From CAZVRZ01 sp964629965 (GTDB lineage: Bacteria > Chloroflexota > Anaerolineae > Anaerolineales > UBA4823), in NCBI GenBank assembly GCA_964629965.1, contig CAZVRZ010000141.1, positions 1-13,294 on the forward strand: DNA of 13,294 nt. Direction: 5' to 3'. The notes beneath the pieces are model-generated. The model was not told where the DNA came from, did not search any database, and saw only the letters and a program-made list of their open reading frames with translations. Position numbers and translations under genes: made by a program. Each line of letters begins with the position of its first letter. Positions within the stretch are counted from its first letter, which is position 1. This document shows, piece by piece, positions 1 to 7,700 of the stretch.

Positions 1-2
1 CC

Positions 3-1055
3 GGTTTGCAGGTGGCGACCGATCGCAAGCTTGGTTATGGGGAAGGAAATCACATCCGCCCGGACAACCTGGTACGCCTGAATGAGAATATGCGGGCCAT
101 CTACGAATCAGAACAGGATGCTCGCTCTGATTTCATGGCGCGCATCCTGCGCAGCCTCGAGCACAAGCTGGGCTTTTTCCAGGGTGACCAGGCGGGGGAT
201 GTATCCAGGGTTGTGCGCATCCTGATCGACCTGCCGCGTGGCAAACTGCTCCAGCATACCCAGGGCATCTGGCGGCAGGCCGTAGAGATCCAGTGCGAAA
301 AGCTGGGCGGCGAACTGCCCTTCCGTTTGTTGGCCATGCCGCTCAACGAGTTTTTGGCGAACCCCGACTGGAACCCTGAGCCAGAAGCGCCGGGCTGGGT
401 AGAGTTGACGGGGCGTGAGAAGGCCGTCGCTCCGAAAGCCCAACCCCTGGCCGATGCGGCCCGCCAGCTGCCGGTGTTTACCAACCACGAGCAGCGCATG
501 GTGCTGGCGGCGATGCTCCGCTACCTGCAGGAAAACAACCTGGCTGTTCGACGGACTCGGCCCGACAGTGAGTTTCTTTACCTGGTTCGCCTGATCTACC
601 TGGCCTCGCACGACCCGTTCTTGCCGGCCCTGCAGCGCAGTGGTGTGCCTTATGCATCTCTCTACCTGCTCGACCAATATTTACGCATGAACCCCGGCCT
701 GTGCCAGCTTGTTCAAAGAACCACTCAGATGGATGCCTGGCGCATCCACTGGAACCAGAGCACGGCGCTGCACCGCATGCAGATCGTGATCGACGCCTTC
801 CTGGAATACCATGGCTGGCAGAGCGACGGCTCGCTGCGGGTCTACTCCTTCACCCCTGACTACCAGACGCGTGGCCCGCGCCGGTTCAGCGTCAACGTGG
901 AGATCACCGACCCGGAAATCCTGGCAAGTGGGGATGCTGCTATTCTGCCGGGTAAGCAGGAGGTTGAAATCCTGGAGAAATCCCTGGCCTGGGTGCTGAC
1001 GGCGCTGTTTGCATACACCCACCACCTGGGGCTGAAGAAGCCGCCGTTTTGGTAG
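3..1055 (+). CDS. Unrecognised protein, 5' end outside window
   Basis: The reading frame is open to the left edge, so this is probably the C-terminal part of a longer protein. A TTG at position 6 could be a start, but only five bases lie before it, so no ribosome-binding site can be judged. About 349 residues are visible, ending at TAG. They look soluble: no membrane segment or signal peptide, several Leu/Arg-rich helical stretches, and a Pro/Glu-rich linker around residues 123-148. I do not recognise the family and see no nucleotide-binding or catalytic signature. Codon use is GC-rich, like the large secreted protein gene further right and unlike the AT-rich genes at 2728-4384. A gene-free gap of about 165 bases separates it from the toxin-antitoxin operon downstream, so it is probably a separate transcription unit. 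Confidence 0.6.
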   Translation, partial: GLQVATDRKLGYGEGNHIRPDNLVRLNENMRAIYESEQDARSDFMARILRSLEHKLGFFQGDQAGDVSRVVRILIDLPRGKLLQHTQGIWRQAVEIQCEKLGGELPFRLLAMPLNEFLANPDWNPEPEAPGWVELTGREKAVAPKAQPLADAARQLPVFTNHEQRMVLAAMLRYLQENNLAVRRTRPDSEFLYLVRLIYLASHDPFLPALQRSGVPYASLYLLDQYLRMNPGLCQLVQRTTQMDAWRIHWNQSTALHRMQIVIDAFLEYHGWQSDGSLRVYSFTPDYQTRGPRRFSVNVEITDPEILASGDAAILPGKQEVEILEKSLAWVLTALFAYTHHLGLKKPPFW

Positions 1056-1178
1056 GTTGACGCTTGCAGGAATTGGTGCGCTCAGTCCATCGTATTCCAG
1101 GCACATCTGCCCAGGCGGAGAGTGGATCGGGCATCCGTATGCGTAAGTCAAGCGCCTGCTCAAGGATAAGAATTGCTA

Positions 1179-1214
1179 TTGCATTAAATAACAAAATTGT
1201 TATAATCAAAGGAG
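1179..1214 (+). promoter_or_regulatory. Promoter and operator-like inverted repeat of the toxin-antitoxin operon
   Basis: A perfect inverted repeat, ATAACAA-AA-TTGTTAT, spans 1188-1203. It overlaps a consensus TATAAT at 1201-1206. A weak -35 (TTGCAT, 1179-1184) lies 16 bases upstream. The ribosome-binding site AAAGGAG (1208-1214) follows at once, so a transcript from this -10 would begin within or next to it. Either the message has almost no leader or the true -10 lies slightly further upstream. A palindrome over the promoter is what is expected for autorepression by the XRE antitoxin encoded as the second gene. That link is inference. Confidence 0.5.
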
Positions 1215-1220
1215 AATGTA

Positions 1221-1553
1221 ATGTGGAAGATACGCTTTTATGAAGATCATCGCGGCAGGAGCCCTGTTTTAGAGTATCTTGACAAGCTGCAGGTTGGCGA
1301 GCGAGCCAAAGTATACAACGCATTACGCTTGTTGGAAGAGTTCGGGCCTGATCTCAGTATGCCTCACGCGAAGAGGATTGAAGGCCGTCTTTGGGAGCTG
1401 CGACCTGGAGCAAACCGGTTGTTTTATTTTTTGTTAGTTGACCAGACATTCGTCATCTTGCATGGTTTTCGCAAGCAATCACAGAAAACACCGGAGCTTG
1501 AAATCCAGCTGGCGCGGCGCAGGATGAAAGAATTATTGGAGGACTTGCGATGA
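1221..1553 (+). CDS. RelE/HigB-like toxin of the phage Gp49 family
   Basis: This 110-residue protein matches the Gp49/HigB-like branch of RelE-type toxins in length and pattern. It has an N-terminal strand (residues 1-7), a helical middle with a conserved-looking LWELRPG segment (58-63), basic R61 and R66, and the typical C-terminal stretch around HGFRKQSQKTP (81-91) followed by a basic helix. Family members are generally ribosome-dependent mRNA interferases blocked by a cognate antitoxin. The ATG is well supported by AAAGGAG six bases upstream. The toxin gene comes first, as in higBA, and its stop overlaps the antitoxin start by four bases (ATGA), implying translational coupling. Activity is inferred from the family; I cannot assign catalytic residues with certainty. 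Confidence 0.85.
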   Translation: MWKIRFYEDHRGRSPVLEYLDKLQVGERAKVYNALRLLEEFGPDLSMPHAKRIEGRLWELRPGANRLFYFLLVDQTFVILHGFRKQSQKTPELEIQLARRRMKELLEDLR

Positions 1554-1855
1554 GCCCACTATCGAAAACCAACCTACGAGATTGGGAAGCCAAACAGCTT
1601 CAGGATCCCAATTTCGTTGAAGCTGTCCAAGCTCTAGAACCCGGCTACCAGGTTGCCCGGCTGCGCATTCAGCGCGGCCTCACCCAGGCCCAGCTTGCTG
1701 AGCTGGTTGGCACGCGCCAGCCCTCGATTGCTCGCCTGGAAAGCGGGCAGAGCCGCCCCAGCCTGTCTTTCCTACAGCGTATTGCCGATGTGCTGCAAGC
1801 CCGGATCGAGGTGCACCTGGTGCCATTTGAGACGACTACGGCGCCAAAGGCATGA
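1550..1855 (+). CDS. XRE-family antitoxin, HigA-like
   Basis: This 101-residue protein has a helix-turn-helix of the XRE/Cro type at about residues 33-88. It includes GLTQAQLAELVGTRQPSIAR, with the recognition helix around residues 57-66 (QPSIARLESG), and IADVLQ behind it. It overlaps the toxin stop codon by four bases and has GGAGGA at 1538-1543, a good spacing. Antitoxins of this type bind their RelE/HigB partner and repress their own promoter. The inverted repeat at 1188-1203 is the obvious candidate operator. The N-terminal 30 residues are probably a helical arm contacting the toxin. The pairing is well supported by gene order and family; DNA binding at that site is inference. Confidence 0.88.
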   Translation: MSPLSKTNLRDWEAKQLQDPNFVEAVQALEPGYQVARLRIQRGLTQAQLAELVGTRQPSIARLESGQSRPSLSFLQRIADVLQARIEVHLVPFETTTAPKA

Positions 1856-1859
1856 GCGT

Positions 1860-2180
1860 ATGGACATGATCGATACTCAAATATTGCATGCGGTAGCTGC
1901 CTTTTCATCATCGACGTCTGCTTCTGACCTCGTTCCGGATGAGCAGGCTATACGGGATATGGCGAACGAACAAGATCGTTACGATCAAGTCTTGGGCGCT
2001 TATCTTGCCGGGGCGATCAGCCTGGCGCGTGCAGCAGAGCTGATGGGGCTGTCCGTCATTGACCTGCGCTTTCGTTTTGTCCGGTTGGATGTGCCGCTGC
2101 GCCTGGGAGCTGCGACTAAAGATGAAGTTATGCATGAGATTGAGCAAGCTGTAGGTCTGGCGCAGAAAACAAACCGGTAA
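1860..2180 (+). CDS. UPF0175-like small protein, probable antitoxin
   Basis: The ATG at 1860 lies four bases after the antitoxin stop and has AAAGG nine bases upstream, giving 106 residues. The frame stays open leftward into the antitoxin gene, but that longer version is a shadow. Residues 41-80 carry the pattern of the UPF0175 family: a Tyr-rich helix, then GAISLARAAELMGLS (51-65), then DLRFRFVRLDVP (68-79). Members are often antitoxin-like helix-turn-helix proteins next to PIN-domain (DUF3368) toxins. No PIN gene follows here; the operon ends in a terminator that overlaps this stop codon. It may be an orphan antitoxin, a third component of the toxin-antitoxin operon, or a transcriptional regulator. 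The first 38 residues are not typical of the family. Confidence 0.7.
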   Translation: MDMIDTQILHAVAAFSSSTSASDLVPDEQAIRDMANEQDRYDQVLGAYLAGAISLARAAELMGLSVIDLRFRFVRLDVPLRLGAATKDEVMHEIEQAVGLAQKTNR

Positions 2181-2200
2181 TCACGGCCGGTTTTTGTTTT
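2171..2200 (+). terminator. Intrinsic terminator of the toxin-antitoxin operon
   Basis: The arms AAACCGG (2171-2177) and CCGGTTT (2187-2193) form a seven-pair stem with a nine-base loop, and the 3' side runs into TTTTTGTTTT. The stop codon of the UPF0175-like gene (2178-2180) sits in the loop, so translation to the end would compete with hairpin folding. Confidence 0.8.
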
Positions 2201-2282
2201 GTTCCCTGAAAGAGATTTTCAAAAGAGTCTATCAGCAGGTTGCTGCTTATGCATTCGCCGCGGCCTGTATGACGCGAGAGCA

Positions 2283-2303
2283 GGGTGGGCAGGTAAGTCC
2301 GGG
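2283..2303 (+). repeat. 21-base direct repeat, copy 1
   Basis: This copy matches positions 4477-4497 at 19 of 21 bases (GGGTGGGCAGGTAAGTCCGG here, plus one G). Read in the frame of the local ORF it encodes GWAGKSG, against GWADKSG in the second copy. In both copies a G-rich run and then an ATG follow within a few bases (2310 here). It brackets the AT-rich island together with copy 2. Confidence 0.55.
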
Positions 2304-2309
2304 GAAAGA

Positions 2310-2510
2310 ATGCGTTTTATGTTCCACTTGAGTTGGAAGGCGAATACAGGGGAGAGGAATTTAGAGGCCGAAGAGCCCAGCAGCTCCGTTTTTAAAATCC
2401 TATATCTTCTTTTCGGTACGGTTTTCTATTATGGAACTTATAGTGCGATACCTGATTTGTGCGTTAAAATAGATCCTTACATGCAGAGATTATCAGCCTC
2501 GCAAGGGTAA
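2310..2510 (+). CDS. Doubtful 66-residue ORF with one hydrophobic segment
   Basis: The ATG at 2310 follows GGGGAAAG closely, with spacing that is tighter than ideal. The predicted peptide starts MRFMFHLSW, is charged in the middle, and has one hydrophobic segment around VFKILYLLFGTVFYY, ending at TAA 2508-2510. A terminator-like hairpin follows twelve bases later, which is the main support for a real transcript end here. Against it, the frame continues upstream without a better start, the composition changes inside the ORF, and no family is recognised. It could be a small membrane peptide, or the remnant of a gene related to the small ORF at 4396, since both carry the same GWA[GD]KSG-coding repeat. 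Confidence 0.22.
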   Translation: MRFMFHLSWKANTGERNLEAEEPSSSVFKILYLLFGTVFYYGTYSAIPDLCVKIDPYMQRLSASQG

Positions 2511-2521
2511 ATAACCAGTAA

Positions 2522-2550
2522 AAGCCGCCCTCTTTGGAGCGGTTTGTTGT
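2522..2550 (+). terminator. Weak terminator-like hairpin
   Basis: Arms at 2522-2531 and 2536-2545 pair with one C/A mismatch and two G-T pairs around a CTTT loop, followed by TTGTTGT. The core CCGC/GCGG is solid but the T-tract is poor. It lies just after the stop of the doubtful ORF ending at 2510. Confidence 0.4.
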
Positions 2551-2623
2551 ATACTCGTTTCAAACGGGATTATTTATTCCGGCCTGATTGCTTGGAACTC
2601 CGCCATTTTATTTAGACGCCGAA

Positions 2624-2676
2624 AATATCTTATCATTTATCTGTCCGCAGATATTGTGAAAAATCCATGCTAAAAT
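2624..2676 (+). promoter_or_regulatory. Extended -10 promoter and inverted repeat before the membrane-protein pair
   Basis: TGCTAAAAT at 2668-2676 fits an extended -10 element (TGnTAAAAT) and would start a leader of about 45 bases before the ATG at 2728. No good -35 is seen at the right distance. Upstream, AATATCT (2624-2630) and AGATATT (2649-2655) form a perfect seven-base inverted repeat 18 bases apart, placed where an operator or activator site could be. The ribosome-binding site AGGGAG is at 2713-2718. Confidence 0.4.
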
Positions 2677-2727
2677 ATTATTGGAGAAATACGATTTGTG
2701 TTTCAATTTTGAAGGGAGAAAACATCT

Positions 2728-3552
2728 ATGTCGTCCGAGCCACAACAAGAACAGATTCCAAATAAAACAGAGTCTCATGAAAATCAATTTATAACCCCTT
2801 CGGTTGCAATTACAAAGCCAACTCCTCTAGAAGTATTTTTAGGGCAATACTTTGATAGACTAAATGATTTGAAAGAACAATTGGCATTAGTAGATAAAAA
2901 TCTTGCTGTATTGGAAGAACAAAATAACAACGCAGATAAGTCTCGCTTTCTTGAATACAGAAATAATTTACAGAAAGCTTTAAATGCTTATCAACTATCG
3001 CCAAAATTGTCGTGGATTTATCAATGGAGTTTATTGTTCTTTCTTTTGCTGATAGGCATAACCGAGGCTTTTTTTATCCATTTATACTGTCTTTGGCATG
3101 GAGCAAACTTTCTCTCATTGGGTTTATATAATCAGACTAACATAAATGTGCTTTCCAAAATTGGATTTGTAAATGGAGCTACAACAATGAGTATAGCGGC
3201 AGAAGTTCTCATGTGGAGTTCACTTGGTGCATGGGCACAAAAATCATTTGAAAATACAATCCTAATGAGAAAACGCCAATTCAAATTTGTTGATGATGGG
3301 TTAGGCTATATAGGCAACATGATGAGAACAACAAGCATCGCTGCTATTATTGTTATTATTCTTAGACTAACGAAGTTTAGTATTTTTGGAGTATCTCTGG
3401 ATGAAGTCAATCCATTAGCTTTTGATGCCACCATTGGGCTTTCGTTCTTGCTAGGCTTTTTTGGAAACGATTCTTATAAATTGTTATCGAATGCGAGGCA
3501 GGCATTATTGGGAAAGATCTTTACAAATAATGATGAAGATAAATCATTATAA
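2728..3552 (+). CDS. Unrecognised membrane protein with N-terminal coiled coil
   Basis: This is a 274-residue protein with a clear ribosome-binding site ten bases before its ATG. Residues 1-35 are polar and probably disordered. Residues 36-88 have a heptad-like charged pattern (LNDLKEQLALVDKNLAVLEEQ) typical of a coiled coil. Hydrophobic segments at about 96-120, 150-170, 201-217 and 231-246 suggest four membrane helices, with the basic loop MRKRQFK (180-186) likely cytoplasmic. I do not recognise the family. The gene is AT-rich, unlike both flanks, which suggests recent transfer. It overlaps the next gene by 23 bases, so the two are probably co-translated and their products may act together in the membrane. 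A scaffold or sensor role is possible, but nothing in the sequence proves it. Confidence 0.8.
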   Translation: MSSEPQQEQIPNKTESHENQFITPSVAITKPTPLEVFLGQYFDRLNDLKEQLALVDKNLAVLEEQNNNADKSRFLEYRNNLQKALNAYQLSPKLSWIYQWSLLFFLLLIGITEAFFIHLYCLWHGANFLSLGLYNQTNINVLSKIGFVNGATTMSIAAEVLMWSSLGAWAQKSFENTILMRKRQFKFVDDGLGYIGNMMRTTSIAAIIVIILRLTKFSIFGVSLDEVNPLAFDATIGLSFLLGFFGNDSYKLLSNARQALLGKIFTNNDEDKSL

Positions 3553-4384
3553 AATATTTATTTTCTTCTACTATAGCCAGATTCAATTAGTTCTTATAGC
3601 AGCAGTTTTGACTGCGACAACTAGCTCTGTGCTGTTAGGACAAATTTCGTGGGAAAGTTCTGCTATCGTAGGTATTTCTACGTTTTTCACTTATAGCATT
3701 GATAACCTTATCGATTGGGGAAAAGACACCACACAGGATCCAAAAATAATCGAGTTATTACCAATTTATCGCTTGCTTTGTTACGTTCTGCTTCCTCTTT
3801 GTACACTGATTATTGTTGTATTATTTATAAATAGCCCCGCAGGATTTCGAATAGCATTATTATTATTAGGAATTTCTACTATGATGGCTGTCATCCGTTT
3901 GCCTAAAATAAACAGTTTGGCTAAATCCTCATCACTAAAAATAACAATAATGAATAGATTATTAATCTCATGCGTATGGACGATTGTCTGCGTTTTTACC
4001 CCCATTTGGTACACAGAATCAAGCGCGACCAGGCCTCAGGTGTGGATGACATTTGCCTATCTTTGGCAATTAATGTTCATAAGTGCTGTTCTTTGGAAAA
4101 TGGAAAAGGATAAGATAGATTTCCAAAATAACAGGTTTCAAAAAACAAAAATCTCCAGGATTCTAAAATTCATAACCATAACTACAATAGTTTTGACTAT
4201 AGTCGATGTAGCATTAGGATATTTTCCGTCACACAATTTAGTAGTCTTATTGGTACCGGCAGCAACATTTGGAGTCCTTAGCTATTGGGAATCCTCTAAA
4301 ACAAGCCTGAAGATTATTTTTACAATTCTTACATTATCTCAAATCAGTCTTAGCGTTTTATCAGCGATAATTCATCTACGATAG
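3530..4384 (+). CDS. Multi-pass membrane protein, distant UbiA-prenyltransferase-like
   Basis: Tandem ATGs at 3530 and 3533 are the preferred starts (284 residues). An in-frame ATG at 3461 would need a 92-base overlap with the upstream gene and adds a non-hydrophobic leader. The protein is almost all membrane helices, about eight or nine. Residues 58-66, DNLIDWGKD, fit the NxxDxxxD prenyl-diphosphate-binding pattern of UbiA enzymes. Residues 136-160 (LKIT...NRLLISCVWT...P) resemble the Lys-plus-Trp helix after it. Residues 189-197 (WKMEKDKID) stand where the second Asp-rich motif is expected but are degenerate (DxxD). UbiA proteins transfer prenyl groups to aromatic acceptors in the membrane. 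Here the weak second motif makes the substrate and even activity uncertain. A non-enzymatic relative is possible. Confidence 0.75.
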   Translation: MMKINHYKIFIFFYYSQIQLVLIAAVLTATTSSVLLGQISWESSAIVGISTFFTYSIDNLIDWGKDTTQDPKIIELLPIYRLLCYVLLPLCTLIIVVLFINSPAGFRIALLLLGISTMMAVIRLPKINSLAKSSSLKITIMNRLLISCVWTIVCVFTPIWYTESSATRPQVWMTFAYLWQLMFISAVLWKMEKDKIDFQNNRFQKTKISRILKFITITTIVLTIVDVALGYFPSHNLVVLLVPAATFGVLSYWESSKTSLKIIFTILTLSQISLSVLSAIIHLR

Positions 4385-4395
4385 TCACAACTAAT

Positions 4396-4614
4396 ATGTC
4401 GGTAGAGACTGACAAGAATTATGTTGTATATTCATCTCTGACCTACGGGGCGGGTAATGACCAGAGATCATCAACTGGGTGGGCAGATAAGTCGGGGAGT
4501 GAGGGGATGGAAGCCTATACATCAGGTGATTATATTGGGGTTGAAGATAATGGTGATCTCCCTGAGGAGTTTGACCACGACATGAATGATGAGATTCAGG
4601 AATTTGCTGGGTGA
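4396..4614 (+). CDS. Small acidic hypothetical protein
   Basis: This 72-residue ORF starts 11 bases after the UbiA-like gene and is strongly acidic in its C-terminal half (VEDNGDLPEEFDHDMNDEIQ). No membrane segment and no known family. The ATG at 4396 has no visible ribosome-binding site, so translation would depend on coupling to the gene before it. An internal in-frame ATG at 4507 is preceded by GGGGAG at a good spacing and would give only 35 acidic residues. The 21-base repeat (4477-4497) lies between the two starts and encodes GWADKSG in this frame. The stop codon lies within a strong hairpin (4607-4629). It could be the third gene of the membrane-protein operon. Confidence that either version is translated is moderate. 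Confidence 0.45.
   Translation: MSVETDKNYVVYSSLTYGAGNDQRSSTGWADKSGSEGMEAYTSGDYIGVEDNGDLPEEFDHDMNDEIQEFAG
4477..4497 (+). repeat. 21-base direct repeat, copy 2
   Basis: This is the partner of 2283-2303, with 19 of 21 bases identical in the same orientation and both differences inside codons of the local frames. Here it encodes GWADKSG. It is followed by GGGGAG and an ATG at 4507, so it could also act as a translation-initiation leader instead of coding sequence. With copy 1 it flanks about 2.2 kb that includes the AT-rich island. Confidence 0.55.
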
Positions 4615-4629
4615 TAGCATCTCACCCAG
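4607..4629 (+). promoter_or_regulatory. Strong hairpin at the stop codon of the small acidic ORF
   Basis: CTGGGTGA (4607-4614) and TCACCCAG (4622-4629) form a perfect eight-pair stem with a seven-base loop. No T-tract follows, so it is not a standard intrinsic terminator. It may protect the 3' end of the membrane-protein message or act as a Rho-dependent or bidirectional end signal. Confidence 0.5.
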
Positions 4630-4719
4630 TCGAAACGTTAAGATGGGCGGCCTTATTCTGAGATAAAATATAAACATATCCAGTACTCAGCCATCTTTTA
4701 CCCCAGGGAGGTAACCCAG

Positions 4720-7700
4720 ATGAACAGCCTTGCGATCGCTCGTGTCCTTTTCGGCATCATCCTGATCTCCACCAGTCTTTTCACTCCCATACCTGCTCAA
4801 AGCAGCCCCATGCGATATCCCGAACCCGCAGATGATGCGGTTGCTAATCAGCAGGCTGTTCAACCGGCTGTTCTCGAACAACCCCTTCTCGAGCAGACCG
4901 CCAAAACGGCGCCGGCTTATGTTCCCGACCGGCTGATCGTTCAGTTCCGGGCTGGCATTCAAGCCCAGGACTGGCAGTCGTCACAGGCGGAAGCGATTAC
5001 CAGAGAAGGCGCCTCCTCCCTCGAAATCCGGGCAATGCGCCCGCTGCTGCCTTCCCAGGGTGTGAACACACTGAGCGACGACGCGCTCCAGCAGACCTAC
5101 TTGCTCGACCTGGCCCCGGGCAGCGATGTCCTCTCTGCCGCCGCACAACTCTCAAAAGATCCCGCTGTCCTGTGGGCAGAACCGGACTACCTGGCGAAAG
5201 CCGCCCTGGTCCCCTCCGACCCGCTCTACGCCCAGCAGTGGGGCCTGGCTAAGATCAGCGCCCCCAACGCCTGGGACGTGGTCACGGGTACCCAGACTGT
5301 GGTTATCGCCGTGCTCGACTCGGGCATCGACTTCACCCACATCGACTTTACCGGCCGCTTGTGGACTAACCCGGGCGAAGTCGCTGGCAACGGCCTGGAC
5401 GATGACACGAACGGCTACATCGACGATGTCAAAGGCTGGGACTTCGTCAACGCCGATAACAACCCCGCCGACGATATCGGCCACGGCACCCAGGCGGCGG
5501 GCGTTGCCGCCGCGGCTGGCAATGATGGTGCAGGCATTGCCGGGGTGTGCTGGAACTGCAAGATCATGCCGGTCAAGGTGATGCAGGTGAGCGGCAGCGC
5601 CAACTACTCCGACATCACTGCCGGCATCTGGTATGCAGCCAAAAAGGGCGCCAAAGTCATCAACCTGTCCCTGGGCGGCTACAGCTACTCCAACGCCATG
5701 CGGGAAGCAGTGCAGGCGGCAGTCAACACCTACGGCGCAGTAGTAGTTGGCGGGGCGGGCAACGACAACCTGTCCACGCCCTTCTACCCGGCAGCCTATG
5801 ATGAAGTCATCGCCGTGGCCGGAACTACGAACACCGATACCAAAGCCGCCTTCTCCGACTACGGCAGTTGGGTGGATCTCTCCGCACCTGGAGAGGCGAT
5901 CACCACCACCTTCCTGGGCGGCGACTGGGGGCCGGTCAACGGTACTTCCTTTGCCGCCCCCTTCGTTTCCGGGCTGGCTGGGCTGATCCGCGCCCAACGC
6001 CCGGACTGGTCGCCGGCGGTGGTCAAGGCCCAGATGGAACGCACGGCTGACCCGATCGAGGCCCTCAACCCGGGCTATGTGGGCATGCTGGGCAGCGGGC
6101 GCATCGACGCCGGGCAGGCCATCCTGGTGGAACCGCACCCCATTCTGTCCGTGCAGTCCACCGCGATTAACAACGACCCCTTGGGCCGCCCCACGCCGGG
6201 GGAGAGTGTCACTTTGCAGGTCACCCTGGCCAACGAATGGTGGCTGGCGCAGAGTGTGACTGGGACATTGACCACGACCGACCCCCTGGTGACGATCACG
6301 GCGAACCAGGCGGGCTTTGGGGATCTGCCGGCGGGAGACTCTGGCGCCAACGCGCCGGATTTCGCCTTCCAGGTCAGCAGTTCGGCGGGTTACAACCGCG
6401 CCATTCCCTTCCAATTGGCGGTCCGCGCCAACGGGGGCGTCACGACCGAGACCTTCGACTTTACCATCTACACCCGCAGCGCCAACGAGCCGGTGGGCGG
6501 CGTGCTGCTAGCAGACACCTTGTGGACCAATGACAAGACTTACCTCGTCAACACCGACGTGGGCGTAGCGCCGGGGGTGACCCTGACCATCCAGGCCGGG
6601 ACGGTGGTCAAGTTCGACCCGGGAACCAGCCTGAACGTGGGCGGCGCGTTGATCGCTGATGGCACGCAGAGCCAACCGATCCGCTTCATCAAGAACGGGA
6701 CCGGCGATTGGGGACGCATCTACTTCGATGACCCCAGTATCGACGCGGTCTCTGACATCACTGGAACCTACCAATCCGGCAACTTGCTGCGTTGGGTAAA
6801 CATCGAGGGAGCGGCGAGTGGCATCGGCTGCGCCAATGCTACGCCCTATCTCAGCCGTGTGACCACGGATGGGGGAGGTATCACTTGTACAGCAGGTGGA
6901 AAACCGGTTTGGTTGGTGGATAGCACCATCCAGGGGGATGTGAGCATCGTTGCCAGCACTCTATCCGTTGAGATGTTGGGAATATGGATGACGCGCACCA
7001 GCATGCCTACCCCTCGTCACAGTTTGGGAGTAGCCGCGGCGAGCAATGGCAAGATTTATGCGATCGGTGGATGGAGTGAAGGACAAATTAATGTAGATAC
7101 AGTAGAGGAATACGACCCGGCGACGGATACCTGGGCGACGCACACCAGTATGCCCACGCCGCGGTCTGGCTTAGGAGTAGCCGTAGCCAGCAACGGCAAA
7201 ATCTATGCGATCGGTGGAGAGAATGGCGGACGATTAGCTACAGTAGAGGAATATGACCCGGCGACGGATACCTGGGCGACGCGCGCCAGCATGCCTACTC
7301 CTCGTTACAGCTTAAGAGTAGCCGCAGCTAGCAATGGCAAGATTTATGCGATCGGTGGAGATGAGGGAAGTGGCCCAATAGCTACAGTAGAGGAATATGA
7401 TCCGGCTACAGATACCTGGATGACGCGCGCCAGCATGCCTACTCCTCTTTCTGGCTTAGGAGTAGCCGCGGCCAGCAATGGCAAAATTTATGCGATTGGT
7501 GGTACAGCAGTAGAGGAATATGACCCAGCTACAGATACCTGGACCACCCGCGCCAGCATGCCTACCCCTCGTTACGGCTTGGGAGTAACCGCGGCCAGCA
7601 ACGACAAGATTTATGCTATCGGTGGATCTGTGGTAAGTGGCCAAGCAGCTACTGTGGAGGGGTATGATCCGGCTACAGATACCTGGGCGACGCGCACCAG

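Larger units (their letters stand above)
2201..2727. other. Intergenic stretch with one doubtful small ORF, a hairpin and a composition change
   Basis: No convincing gene is present. The left part (to about 2390) is mid- to high-GC and the right part is AT-rich, marking the left edge of the AT-rich island. It contains one copy of a 21-base repeat (2283-2303), a doubtful ORF, a weak terminator-like hairpin (2522-2550) and the promoter region of the membrane-protein pair. An apparent TTG start at 2199 lies in the T-tract of the preceding terminator and is not credible. Confidence 0.6.

Noticed and set aside
108..677. Minus-strand open frame of 189 residues opposite the first gene
   Set aside because: No ribosome-binding site or recognisable domain, and the plus-strand frame is longer and runs through the whole segment.
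1653..1859. Leftward extension of the UPF0175-like frame into the antitoxin gene
   Set aside because: The extension is a shadow of the XRE antitoxin in another frame; the start at 1860 has its own ribosome-binding site.
2199..2309. Upstream TTG start for the small ORF ending at 2510
   Set aside because: The TTG lies in the T-tract of an intrinsic terminator and has no ribosome-binding site.
3461..3529. Longer N-terminus for the UbiA-like protein
   Set aside because: It would overlap the upstream gene by 92 bases and adds a polar leader; the paired ATGs at 3530/3533 start right at the first hydrophobic helix.
4664..4674. TAAAAT/TATAAA as a promoter for the subtilase gene
   Set aside because: A/T-rich -10-like strings are present, but no -35 at a suitable distance was found, so I did not call a promoter.
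5152..6414. Long 420-residue open frame on the minus strand
   Set aside because: It lies antisense to the subtilase domain, whose catalytic motifs are unmistakable; its length follows from the GC-rich codon pattern of the plus-strand gene.
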